Below, piece by piece: positions 15,894-23,423 of a stretch of DNA of 64,000 nucleotides. Under the pieces are notes generated by a model. It was not told the DNA's origin, searched no databases, and worked only from the letters and a program-made list of their open reading frames with translations. Location of the stretch: the NCBI RefSeq assembly GCF_023242945.1, contig NZ_JALKFT010000001.1, positions 1-64,000 on the forward strand, in the 5' to 3' direction. Origin of the DNA: Frankia umida (GTDB taxonomy: Bacteria > Actinomycetota > Actinomycetes > Frankiales > Frankiaceae). The stretch's first letter is position 1. Each line of letters begins with the position of its first letter. The translations under genes were made by a program, and so were the position numbers.

Positions 15894-15915
15894 TAATTTG
15901 CTGGTCAGCAAATTA
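15894..15915. promoter_or_regulatory. Perfect AT-rich dyad, operator for divergent small genes
   Basis: TAATTTGCTG (15894-15903), 2-nt spacer GT, CAGCAAATTA (15906-15915): perfect 10-bp arms. It is strikingly AT-rich for this genome and ends right at the ribosome site (AAGGAGGAGG) of the + gene. It should control that gene and possibly the HTH gene. Confidence 0.7.
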
Positions 15916-15929
15916 AGGAGGAGGAAACC

Positions 15930-16217
15930 ATGCACCCCACAGCACGGCGCGCAGACGAGGTCGGAGCCCTGATAGATCGCGACGAGGAGTACGACGAGGA
16001 GCCCGTCGGAGATCCTCCGATCACGGTCGCGCGGTACCGCGCGGCTATCCGCGCGGCCCTGTCCGCCAGGCCACCGGAACCCGGAATCGTGGCCACTGCC
16101 TGGTCCCAGCGCGAGGCGGACGCCTATCTGGCCGGCAGCCGGGCGGCCCTGCGCCTCGTCATCGAGGTGCTCGGCCATGCCCTCACCACACCACCCCCCG
16201 CCCGCGAAGGGCACTGA
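15930..16217 (+). CDS. Small acidic protein of unknown function
   Basis: 95 residues, ATG at 15930 with an excellent ribosome site (AGGAGGAGG). I do not recognise it. Residues 10-30 are very acidic (DRDEEYDEEPVGDPP), residues 30-95 form an Ala/Arg-rich helical region (VARYRAAIRAALSARPPEP, READAYLAGSRAALRLVIEV). No signal peptide or membrane helix is seen. Expression is probably governed by the dyad overlapping its leader, hence linked to the divergent HTH protein. Confidence 0.65.
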   Translation: MHPTARRADEVGALIDRDEEYDEEPVGDPPITVARYRAAIRAALSARPPEPGIVATAWSQREADAYLAGSRAALRLVIEVLGHALTTPPPAREGH

Positions 16218-16599
16218 CCCCACCCGCCGAGCGGCCGACATTCCCGCGCCGATGCGCCCCGCGTGCCCTGTGCGCCCGCACGCCCTGCGCTCCCATGGCC
16301 CTGTGCGGCTCCCATGGCCCTGTGCGGCTCCCATGGCCCTGTGCGGCCCGCGCGCCTGCGTCGGAACGGCGGTGTGGTGCCGCTGCGGCGGTCAGCGCGG
16401 CGCTGGCGACCACGACCGGGCCCACGCAACCAGGCTCACAGGTATGCCCATTGCGCCGGTGCCTCACTGCCGACACGCTGGAACGAGGCTTGGCAGTAGT
16501 GGGTCGCGAGGCGCGGCAGACGGATACGAGGTTCTATCCGATCCGACGACACCGCCATCGTGACAGTGCGTCCACCGCACCGAAGGGGAGAGGAGAAGC
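16218..16599. other. Non-coding stretch with 19-bp repeats
   Basis: 382 bp. It holds three 19-bp repeats (16290-16346) and, towards 16480-16560, less GC-rich sequence that probably carries the promoter of the small gene at 16600. No coding frame is convincing. Confidence 0.55.
16290..16346. repeat. Three 19-bp tandem repeats
   Basis: Exact units CTCCCATGGCCCTGTGCGG at 16290-16308, 16309-16327 and 16328-16346. The unit is not a multiple of 3, consistent with the region being non-coding. Confidence 0.95.
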
Positions 16600-16746
16600 A
16601 TGACAACACCGCGTGACGACTGGTCCGACGACGACCGCGGCGACGATCGCGACATCGGATGGGGAGACGAGTCATTGTCCGAAGGCGAGGACTCCGACAT
16701 CATCCGGCTACGTGACGATGTGCCCCCGCACCACGTCGACCGCTGA
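16600..16746 (+). CDS. 48-residue acidic small protein
   Basis: ATG 16600 to TGA 16746, preceded by GGAGAGGAGAAG. The peptide starts MTTPRDDWSDDDRGDDRDIG and ends RLRDDVPPHHVDR; about a third of residues are Asp or Glu. The start signal and codon use support a real gene despite its size. Function unknown; no metal-site or HTH motif apart from the terminal His pair. Confidence 0.6.
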   Translation: MTTPRDDWSDDDRGDDRDIGWGDESLSEGEDSDIIRLRDDVPPHHVDR

Positions 16747-16984
16747 CCCCCGATCCCGCACGTCAGCGCGGCGCGGTTAGAGCGAAATAGCGACCGGTGG
16801 CCTTCCCCGCCTACCCGTCAACTGATTGCACGTGCGGGCCGCGGCCAGGACTGAATCCGCTATCGAATTACGGTGGGTCCGCCGGCTACGGTCCACCGAC
16901 CACTGACCATCGGATCGAGCGGGGAGAAGGGGTCCGTGGGGTCGGCCGGATTCATCGCCGCATGAATTCGGCTGGCCCCACGAA

Positions 16985-17695
16985 TCAGCCGCGGTGGACC
17001 ATCGCGAGCAGGCGGGCGAAGGCGGCCGGCGCCTCCAGATGGGCGGCGTGGCCACACCCTGGGATGACCCGAACGGGCAGTTCCAGTCGATCGTGGAGCA
17101 CCGCGGCGGCGCGATGACGTACCGGCGGCGAGTCCGCGCCGACGGTGATGATGATGGGGATGGCCCGATCGGGCAGCGGTCCCGGTTCGAACTCGAGGAA
17201 CATCGCCAGGTCCCGCTCGACGGCCCCCGGGTCGGACGGTGCGTCCGTCAGCTGCCAGGCGGGGCCGTACAGCGTCCGGGCGAGTGCGGGCACGCCGCCC
17301 GCGGCGTAGGCCGCGGCGACCGGCGCGAGCAGGCCCGGCAGCAGCGAGCCGACCGCCGGCTCGTGCAGCACCGCGCCGGCCAACGGCACCCCGGCCGCGA
17401 GCAGCGCCAGGCCCAGCGTCGCACCTCCACTGACCCCGCCGTAGACAGCGCCGTCCACCCAGGGCCGCAGTGCCGCCAGTTCGGCAGGCAGGCTGCCGCT
17501 GGACGGCCGGTCCGGCGCGCTGACCCGCCGTCCGGCGAGTTCCCGACGCACCCGTCCCCAGATCGCCCCGGTCGTCGCCGTCCCGTGCACCAGGACAACG
17601 GGCGGTGCCGCGACCTCACCCACCGACCCCGGGCATCCCGCGGAACTGTCATGCGCAGCCCGGGCGACACCGCCCGCCGTCGCGTCCGGCGCCAT
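16985..17695 (-). CDS. Alpha/beta hydrolase
   Basis: 236 residues from ATG 17695, chosen because GGAGGAG lies 5 nt upstream; an in-frame ATG at 17731 is the alternative. Fold features: PPVVLVHGTATTGAIWGRV (oxyanion strand-loop with HG), nucleophile elbow YGGVSGGATLGLAL (G-x-S-x-G, Ser in VSGG), VGADSP strand and the catalytic His in IPGCGHAAHLEAP. Substrate cannot be predicted. Stands alone; its promoter must lie in the AT-richer gap before the GntR gene. Confidence 0.85.
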   Translation of the reverse strand: MAPDATAGGVARAAHDSSAGCPGSVGEVAAPPVVLVHGTATTGAIWGRVRRELAGRRVSAPDRPSSGSLPAELAALRPWVDGAVYGGVSGGATLGLALLAAGVPLAGAVLHEPAVGSLLPGLLAPVAAAYAAGGVPALARTLYGPAWQLTDAPSDPGAVERDLAMFLEFEPGPLPDRAIPIIITVGADSPPVRHRAAAVLHDRLELPVRVIPGCGHAAHLEAPAAFARLLAMVHRG

Positions 17696-18020
17696 CTCGC
17701 TCCTCCATCCCGATGTCGCCCCCTCCGACATCCTGGCGAGCCCCGCCGGCGCCGACCGATCAACTGGCCGGTTAACGCGGTCGCAATAACAGTCGGAGTG
17801 AACGTAACAACTTCCCGGTTGATGAGAAACGCATTGGTCCTTTACCGTTCTCATCATGTACACGGTCCTGTATACAGGTCAGTATGCAGTGCTGCGGGAA
17901 AGGTCGCCACGATCGTCGTCGGGCGCCCTCGGGCAGACCCGACGTCGGCATCGGCGTCGGGCCGTCGCCGTCCGCAGGCGGTCGGCGCGTTCGGGTCGGC
18001 GATGGCGGATGCTCGGCGGT
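17696..18020. other. Divergent promoter region hydrolase / GntR gene
   Basis: 325 bp. The part at 17770-17890 is AT-rich for this genome and contains the palindrome at 17868-17877. The part from 17890 to 18020 is GC-rich and could be an untranslated leader of the GntR gene. Confidence 0.5.
17868..17877. promoter_or_regulatory. Palindrome CTGTATACAG, candidate GntR operator
   Basis: A perfect 10-bp palindrome with related half-copies on both sides (TGTACA at 17857-17862, GTATGCAG at 17882-17889). FCD-type GntR regulators commonly bind TGTATACA-like sites. It lies 144-153 bp upstream of the GntR start. Assignment to that regulator is inference. Confidence 0.5.
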
Positions 18021-18800
18021 ATGACTTCGACGTCCCCCACTGGTCCCCTGTCCACGGGCGCCACCGCAGCGGGGCCCATCGCTGCCCGGCCCGGGTCCGC
18101 GCGACCCGCCGCCGGCAACCTGCGCGACCATGCCTATGTCGCGCTGCGTAGTCAACTCATGTCCGGCGAGTTCTCCTTCCGGGACCGGCTTACCGAGGAG
18201 CGTCTCGCCGCGCTGCTCGGGGTGTCCCGTACGCCGGTGCGGGAGGCGCTGACCAGGCTGGCCAGCGACGGCCTGGTGGAGAAGCGGCCCGACGGCGGTT
18301 ACTACCCGGCCGAACCCGACCTCGGCGGCCTGCGGGATCTGTACGAGATCCGGGTCACCCTGGAGCTGCGGGGGCTGCTGCGGGCCGTGGAGACCGGCAC
18401 GGCCCATGATCCGGCTTTGCTCGAACCGTTGCGCGATTCCTGGCGGGCGCTGCGGGAAAGCCCGCCGGCCCCCGATCCCGACTTCGTCGCGCTCGACGAG
18501 GATTTCCACCTCACGCTGAGCCGCGCCTCCGGCAATGCGGAACTGGCGAACCTCCTGGACTCGGTGAACGCCCGGATTCGGCCGGTGCGGATGCATGACT
18601 TCGTGACCGCGGACCGCGTCCACCTGACGATCAGTCAGCACCTCGAGATCGTCGACCGGGTGCTCGCCGGTGATCTCGAGGGCAGCGTCGTCGCTTTGCG
18701 CCAGCACGTCGGCGAATCGATGGACGTCGTCGAGAAGCGCGCGGCCCAGGCGATCACCCAGATGGTGCTGCGCCGCAGCCGCCCGTCCGGGCGGCCCTGA
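18021..18800 (+). CDS. GntR-family regulator, FadR/FCD subfamily
   Basis: 259 residues from ATG 18021 (ATG 18009 also possible). The winged helix is clear (DHAYVALRSQLMSGEFSFRD, LTEERLAALLGVSRTPVREA, LTRLASDGLVEKRPDGGYY), followed by the all-helical FCD ligand domain with metal-binding pattern D-x3-H (DEDFHLTLSRASGN) and later His residues (ISQHLEIVDRVL, LRQHVGESMDV). FCD domains bind carboxylic acids. It heads an apparent operon with biuret and allophanate hydrolases (37-bp then 13-bp gaps) and probably senses a pathway metabolite. Confidence 0.9.
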   Translation: MTSTSPTGPLSTGATAAGPIAARPGSARPAAGNLRDHAYVALRSQLMSGEFSFRDRLTEERLAALLGVSRTPVREALTRLASDGLVEKRPDGGYYPAEPDLGGLRDLYEIRVTLELRGLLRAVETGTAHDPALLEPLRDSWRALRESPPAPDPDFVALDEDFHLTLSRASGNAELANLLDSVNARIRPVRMHDFVTADRVHLTISQHLEIVDRVLAGDLEGSVVALRQHVGESMDVVEKRAAQAITQMVLRRSRPSGRP

Positions 18801-18837
18801 CCTCGAACCGTCCCCGTCAGAAAGGGCCACCTTCCTC

Positions 18838-19719
18838 ATGACCCTCGCTCCCTCGGCCGCGACCACCGATGCCGATGCCGATGTCCTGGCCCAGCCGGGC
18901 CAGCCGGGCCAGCCGGGCCAGCCGGGCCAGCCGGGCCAGACGCGTCCGGCCGTCTCCGTCGGACCGGCGCTGCCGGAGCCCGGACGCCTCGCCGCGGCCG
19001 GGTCACTGCGGATCGGCCCGGTCGAGGCGGCGCCGTACGCCTGGCCCTATGACGGGTCCTTCAGCCCGGCGACCACCGCCGTGGTCAACATCGACTGGCA
19101 GGTCGACTTCTGCGGGCACGGTGGCTACGTGGACGCGATGGGCTACGACCTCGCCCTCACCCGTGCGGGCCTCGCGCCGACCGCCCGACTGCTGGCGTTG
19201 CTGCGGCCACTGGGCTTCCTCATCGTGCACACCCGGGAGGGGCATCGCCCGGACCTGGCCGACTGCCCGCCGAACAAGCTGTGGCGCTCGAAGCGGATCG
19301 GCGCCGGCATCGGTGATCGTGGCCCCCGCGGGCGCATCCTCACCCGCGGCGAACCCGGCTGGGAGATCGTCCCGGAGGTGGCGCCACTGCCCGGCGAGGT
19401 GGTGATCGACAAGCCCGGCAAGGGCTCGTTCCACGCGACCGACCTGGAGCTCGTCCTGCGCCGGCACGGCATCACCCACATCATCCTGACCGGCATCACG
19501 ACGGACGTCTGCGTGCACACGACGATGCGCGACGCCAACGACCGCGGGTACGAGTGCCTGTTGCTGTCGGACTGCACCGGTGCCACCGACCCGGCCAACC
19601 ACGCGGCGGCGCTGCACATGGTCACCATGCAGGGCGGCGTCTTCGGCGCGGTGGCGGACTCCACGGCGGTCGGTGCCGCCGTCGACGCCGCGACCCGCGC
19701 CGCGCAGCTGGCCGGCTGA
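18838..19719 (+). CDS. biuH: Biuret hydrolase, isochorismatase-like cysteine hydrolase
   Basis: 293 residues. From residue 70 on it closely follows the rhizobial biuret hydrolase sequence as I remember it: YAWPYDGSF, IDWQVDFCGHGGYVDAMGYD, HTREGHRPDLADCPPNKLWR, RIGAGIGDRGPRGRILTRGE, KPGKGSFHATDLELVLRR, ILTGITTDVCVHTTMRDAND. The catalytic triad of this fold is present: Asp in NIDWQ (D86), Lys in IDKPGKGSF and nucleophile C225 in TDVCVHTT. It splits biuret to allophanate and ammonia in the cytoplasm. The N-terminal 60 residues are extra, with five GQP repeats. The next gene removes allophanate, strongly supporting the role. Confidence 0.88.
   Translation: MTLAPSAATTDADADVLAQPGQPGQPGQPGQPGQTRPAVSVGPALPEPGRLAAAGSLRIGPVEAAPYAWPYDGSFSPATTAVVNIDWQVDFCGHGGYVDAMGYDLALTRAGLAPTARLLALLRPLGFLIVHTREGHRPDLADCPPNKLWRSKRIGAGIGDRGPRGRILTRGEPGWEIVPEVAPLPGEVVIDKPGKGSFHATDLELVLRRHGITHIILTGITTDVCVHTTMRDANDRGYECLLLSDCTGATDPANHAAALHMVTMQGGVFGAVADSTAVGAAVDAATRAAQLAG
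18892..18936 (+). repeat. Five 9-bp tandem repeats in biuH
   Basis: Five exact CAGCCGGGC units encoding a Gln-Pro-Gly run near the N-terminus of biuret hydrolase, in a stretch outside the conserved domain. Confidence 0.95.
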
Positions 19720-19732
19720 CCCGCACCGATCG

Positions 19733-21697
19733 ATGACGACCGAGCTCATGACCGGCCCGCGTCCAGACGGCCTGGTACCGGTCCCCGACCTTCAGGCGAC
19801 GGTCCTGCGGGACGGCTACCACCGCGGCACCCTGCGGGTCACCGAGGTGATCGCCGCGGTGTACGACCGGATCGAGGCCCGCGGCGACGACGCGGTGTGG
19901 ATCTCGATGGTGCCGCGGCCGCAGGCGATGGCCCGCGCCGCGGCGCTCGACGCGATGCGCGATGCCCTGTTCGGGCCAGCGGGCGGTGGGCGGGCAGGCG
20001 CCGACTCGCGGTTGCCTGCCCTGTTCGGACTACCGTTCGCGGTCAAGGACAACATCGACGTCGCCGGGCTGGCGACGACGGCCGGCTGCCCCGGGTTCGC
20101 CCGCGAGCCGACCAGCGACGCCCCCGCCGTGGCCGCGCTGCTCGCCGCCGGCGCGGTCTGCCTGGGAAAGACCAATCTCGACCAGTTCGCGACTGGCCTG
20201 TCCGGGGCCCGCTCTCCCTATGGCACGCCGGTGTCTCCGTTCGACCCGGAGATGATCGCGGGCGGTTCCAGCTCCGGCTCCGGTGTCGCGGTGGCCGCCG
20301 GACTGGTGACCTTCGCGGTGGGGACCGACACGGCGGGGTCGGGCCGGGTGCCGGCGGCACTGACCAACGTCGTCGGCATCAAGCCGTCCCGTGGGCTGGT
20401 CAGCACCCGCGGTCTGGTGCCGGCGTGCCGCTCGCTGGACTGTCCGAGTGTCTTCGCGCTCAGCGTGGCGGACGCGCGGCTGGCCCTGTCGGTCATGGCC
20501 GGCTACGACCCGGCTGATCCGTACTCCCGCAGGCTGCCCGGCCTCGCCGGGCCCGGGTGGCCGACCGTGTCGAACTCCGGGCGGCGCCCGCGGGTGGCCA
20601 TGGCCCGGCCGCGGGAACTGACCTTCTTCGGGGACGCGGGCGCCCGGGCCGTGCACGAGCACGGCCTGTCACTGCTGCGTGAGCTCGGCGTCGAACTCGT
20701 CCCGGTGGATCTCGAACCGTTTCTCGCCGCGGGCCGACTGCTCTACGAGGGGCCGTGGCTGGCCGAACGGTTCGCGTCCGTGGGCGAGTTCGTGCTGGCC
20801 CATCCGGACCAGGTGCACCCCACCGTCCGGGCCGTGATCGAGCCCGGCGCGGCGATCACCGGGGTCGAGGTCCATCGTGGCCTGACCAGGCTGCGCGTGT
20901 TGCGTCGGCAGGCGGAAGCCCTCTGGCAGGACGTGGACGCGCTGGTACTGCCCACCGTGCCCACCAGCTACCCGGTCGCCGCGGTGCTGGCCGACCCGAT
21001 CGGGCTGAACAGCCGCCTGGGCCGGTACACGACCTTCGCGAACCTGCTCGACCTGGCCGCGGTCGCGGTCCCCGTCGGCTTTCATGGCGGGCTGCCGCAC
21101 GGGGCGACCCTGCTGGCCCCCGCGGGCCAGGACGCGTTCCTCGCCGACCTCGCCGCCCGCCTGCACGCCTGCACCGGCCTGCCGACCGGCGCCACCGGTC
21201 ATCCCCTGGCCGAAGCCACCGCGCCGGCCCCACCGACGCCACTGGTCCCACCGACGCCGCTGGTCCCGGCGGGGCCGGGACGGGATGTCGTCGATCTGGC
21301 GGTGGTGGGGGCGCATCTGAGTGGTCTGCCGCTCAACGGGGAGCTGACCCGGCTGGGAGCGGTCCTCGTCCGACGTGATCGGACGCTGCCGCGCTACCGC
21401 CTGTACGCGCTGGCCGGCGGGCCGCCGCGACGTCCGGGGCTGCTGCGTACGACGCGGGGCGGATCGGCCATCGAGGTGGAGGTCTGGCGGTTGTCCACGC
21501 AGGCCGCCGGCCGCTTCCTGCTCGGCGTCGGCTCGCCGTTGGCGATCGGAACCGTCGAGCTCGTCGGCGGACCCACCCTCGGCTTTCTGTGCGAGTCCGC
21601 GGCGGTCGAGGGCGCCGAGGACATCACCGACCTCGGCGGCTGGCGGCCGTACCTCGCCACCGCGAGTCCATCCCCGTCCACCGTGGACGTACCGTAG
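19733..21697 (+). CDS. atzF: Allophanate hydrolase
   Basis: 654 residues. Residues 20-480 are an amidase-signature enzyme with the Ser-cisSer-Lys triad: K105 in FAVKDNIDVAG, the Gly/Ser loop GGSSSGSGVAV (S179-S181) and nucleophile S203 in DTAGSGRVPA. After a Pro-rich linker (PPTPLVPPTPLVPAGP) comes the allophanate hydrolase C-terminal domain (VVGAHLSGLPLNGELTRLGA, IEVEVWRLSTQAAGRFLLGV), which decarboxylates N-carboxycarbamate in AtzF. Together it converts allophanate to ammonia and CO2. With the preceding biuret hydrolase this forms a complete biuret-to-ammonia route. The start lies 13 bp after biuH. Confidence 0.92.
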   Translation: MTTELMTGPRPDGLVPVPDLQATVLRDGYHRGTLRVTEVIAAVYDRIEARGDDAVWISMVPRPQAMARAAALDAMRDALFGPAGGGRAGADSRLPALFGLPFAVKDNIDVAGLATTAGCPGFAREPTSDAPAVAALLAAGAVCLGKTNLDQFATGLSGARSPYGTPVSPFDPEMIAGGSSSGSGVAVAAGLVTFAVGTDTAGSGRVPAALTNVVGIKPSRGLVSTRGLVPACRSLDCPSVFALSVADARLALSVMAGYDPADPYSRRLPGLAGPGWPTVSNSGRRPRVAMARPRELTFFGDAGARAVHEHGLSLLRELGVELVPVDLEPFLAAGRLLYEGPWLAERFASVGEFVLAHPDQVHPTVRAVIEPGAAITGVEVHRGLTRLRVLRRQAEALWQDVDALVLPTVPTSYPVAAVLADPIGLNSRLGRYTTFANLLDLAAVAVPVGFHGGLPHGATLLAPAGQDAFLADLAARLHACTGLPTGATGHPLAEATAPAPPTPLVPPTPLVPAGPGRDVVDLAVVGAHLSGLPLNGELTRLGAVLVRRDRTLPRYRLYALAGGPPRRPGLLRTTRGGSAIEVEVWRLSTQAAGRFLLGVGSPLAIGTVELVGGPTLGFLCESAAVEGAEDITDLGGWRPYLATASPSPSTVDVP

Positions 21698-21707
21698 GGG
21701 GGTATGG
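21690..21707. promoter_or_regulatory. CsoR-like operator half-site
   Basis: TACCGTAGGGGGGTATGG resembles the G/C-run sites (GTATACCCC...GGGGTATAC) of actinobacterial CsoR proteins, with a good right half and a degenerate left half. It overlaps the end of atzF and lies 24-41 bp before the CsoR-like start. Confidence 0.4.
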
Positions 21708-21731
21708 ATCAGTGGGGGGAGGGCACGGCGG

Positions 21732-22013
21732 ATGCACGGCTACACCGATTCCAAGGACGAGTACACCGCCCGACTACGACGCATCGAAGGCCAGGTCCGA
21801 GGCCTACAACGGATGATCGCCGAGGACAAGTACTGCATCGACATCCTCACCCAGGTGTCGGCGGCGACCAGGGCGTTGCAGTCCGTCGCTCTCGGCCTGC
21901 TCGAGGACCATCTCGCGCACTGCGTGGCCCACGCGGCGGCCGAGGGCGGCCCGGTCGCCGACGAGAAGCTCCGCGAGGCCTCCGCCGCCATCGCCCGTCT
22001 GATCAGGTCCTGA
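21732..22013 (+). CDS. CsoR/RcnR-family metal-sensing repressor
   Basis: 93 residues, DUF156 fold: RLRRIEGQVRGLQRMIAEDK, YCIDILTQVSAATRALQSVA, LLEDHLAHCV. The Cu(I) ligand triad of CsoR is in place: C35, H60 and C64 (H-x3-C). These all-helical tetramers repress copper export genes until Cu(I) binds. No copper chaperone or P-type ATPase is next to it, so its target lies elsewhere or is itself. It follows atzF by 34 bp and may be partly co-transcribed. Confidence 0.88.
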   Translation: MHGYTDSKDEYTARLRRIEGQVRGLQRMIAEDKYCIDILTQVSAATRALQSVALGLLEDHLAHCVAHAAAEGGPVADEKLREASAAIARLIRS

Positions 22014-22079
22014 CCGGCCGCGGGCGCTGGCCCGTCCCGCGCGCCGGTGGTCCGGCGGGCCTGCCGCGTGGGGTGCTCC

Positions 22080-22550
22080 TCAGCGGGCGGTGTCGCCGCG
22101 GTCGCCCAGGGCTTCGACGAGGTTCGTCAGCGCGGGCAACGCCGTGACGATGGCCGCGCGGTCCTGCTCGCCGAGGCGGGCCAGCGCCGAGCCCAGCCGC
22201 CGCTCATGGGCCTGCTGCCAGCCGCCGAGTGCCTGCCTGCCAGCGGAGGTCAGCCGTAGCAGGGCCGCTCGCCGGTCCGCCGGGTCGCGCTCCCGGTGCA
22301 GGTAGCCGGCGTCGACAAGCTGCTGCACCAGGGTCGAGACGCTGTTCGGTGCCAACCGCAGCAGCACCGCGAGCTCCCCGACCCGGGTGCCGTCCCGCTC
22401 GGCCACGCACTGCAGCAGTTCGACCTGGGCCATCGGCAACGACTCCCAGGTGTACTCGGTGCGGATGCTGGCCCGCAGCACGCGACGCAGCCGCGTCACC
22501 ACCTCGGTGAGCTGACGCACGTCCGGGGACTCGCCGCGCGGGTCGCTCAT
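22080..22550 (-). CDS. MarR-family transcriptional regulator
   Basis: 156 residues from ATG 22550; longer starts run into low-quality sequence. MarR features: SLPMAQVELLQCVAERDGTR, VGELAVLLRLAPNSVSTLVQ, QLVDAGYLHRERDPADRRAA with the DxRxx wing (DPADRRAALLRLTSAGRQAL). It is convergent with the CsoR-like gene (66 bp apart) and divergent from the AlkB-like gene. The ligand and target are unknown. Confidence 0.88.
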   Translation of the reverse strand: MSDPRGESPDVRQLTEVVTRLRRVLRASIRTEYTWESLPMAQVELLQCVAERDGTRVGELAVLLRLAPNSVSTLVQQLVDAGYLHRERDPADRRAALLRLTSAGRQALGGWQQAHERRLGSALARLGEQDRAAIVTALPALTNLVEALGDRGDTAR

Positions 22551-22757
22551 CGGGTCCGTGGTGCGCCGGTCGTGGCGGGCCCTCCGGGCCGATGGCACCG
22601 CGGTGCTGTGCAGCGCATCCTGACATCCATTCCGTGGCTGGTCCCCTGGATCAGCGAGGCTACTCGGCCGTCGGCGGACGTGACCGCCCGCTCGGGCCAT
22701 CGTCACGGCGGCCGCCCTGAACCGACCGGATCATCCGGTGTCGGTATCCTGGCGAGG

Positions 22758-23423
22758 GTGACCGATGTCGCGACGGTGGATTCCACGGCGCCCGCCACGC
22801 GCATCTGGCTGGATGAACGCTCCTGGGTCGATGTCACGCGTGGCTGGCTGCGCGATGCCGACACGTTGTACGACCAGATGCGCACCGGCCTGCCCTGGCG
22901 GCAGGGCACCATGTGGCGCTACGAGCGCACGGTCACCGAACCCCGGTTGAGCACGTGGATTCCCCGCGGCGGGCCGGTGCCGTTCCCCGCGCTCACCGCG
23001 GCCTACCGGGCGCTGCGGCGCACCTACGGGGTCGAGTTCGACGGCTTCGGCCTGTCGCTGTACCGGGACGGCAACGACGCGGTCGCCCTGCACCGCGACC
23101 GGGAGATGCGCTGGCTCGATGACACGGTCATCGCCATCCTCACCCTCGGCGCACGTCGCCCGTTCCTGGTGAAGTCCCGTCATCTTCCCCCCGGCCGGCG
23201 GCTGCTCAACGACCCGCAGGACCCTGGCGGGCGGGATCTGGCGCCGGCCGGCGGCGACCTGATCGTGCTGGGTGGACGCGCGCAGGCGGACTGGCTGCAC
23301 GGCGTGCCCCGGGTGCCGGGCCAGATCGGCGGGCGGATCTCGGTGCAGTGGCGGTGGACGTCACGGACCGGGCGCCCCGAGCAGGGCCCCGGCTACGGCG
23401 CCGCTCGTCACTTCAGCCGCTGA
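22758..23423 (+). CDS. AlkB-like 2-oxoglutarate/Fe(II) dioxygenase
   Basis: 221 residues from GTG 22758 with GCGAGG just upstream. 2OG-Fe(II) features: FDGFGLSLYRDGNDAVALHR, the iron motif H-x-D (LHRDRE), RRPFLVKSR, a distal His in DWLHGVPRV and the 2OG-binding Arg in GRISVQWRW. This arrangement is AlkB-like, suggesting oxidative demethylation of alkylated DNA or RNA bases. Its end overlaps the end of the convergent kinase gene by 11 bp. Confidence 0.85.
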   Translation: MTDVATVDSTAPATRIWLDERSWVDVTRGWLRDADTLYDQMRTGLPWRQGTMWRYERTVTEPRLSTWIPRGGPVPFPALTAAYRALRRTYGVEFDGFGLSLYRDGNDAVALHRDREMRWLDDTVIAILTLGARRPFLVKSRHLPPGRRLLNDPQDPGGRDLAPAGGDLIVLGGRAQADWLHGVPRVPGQIGGRISVQWRWTSRTGRPEQGPGYGAARHFSR

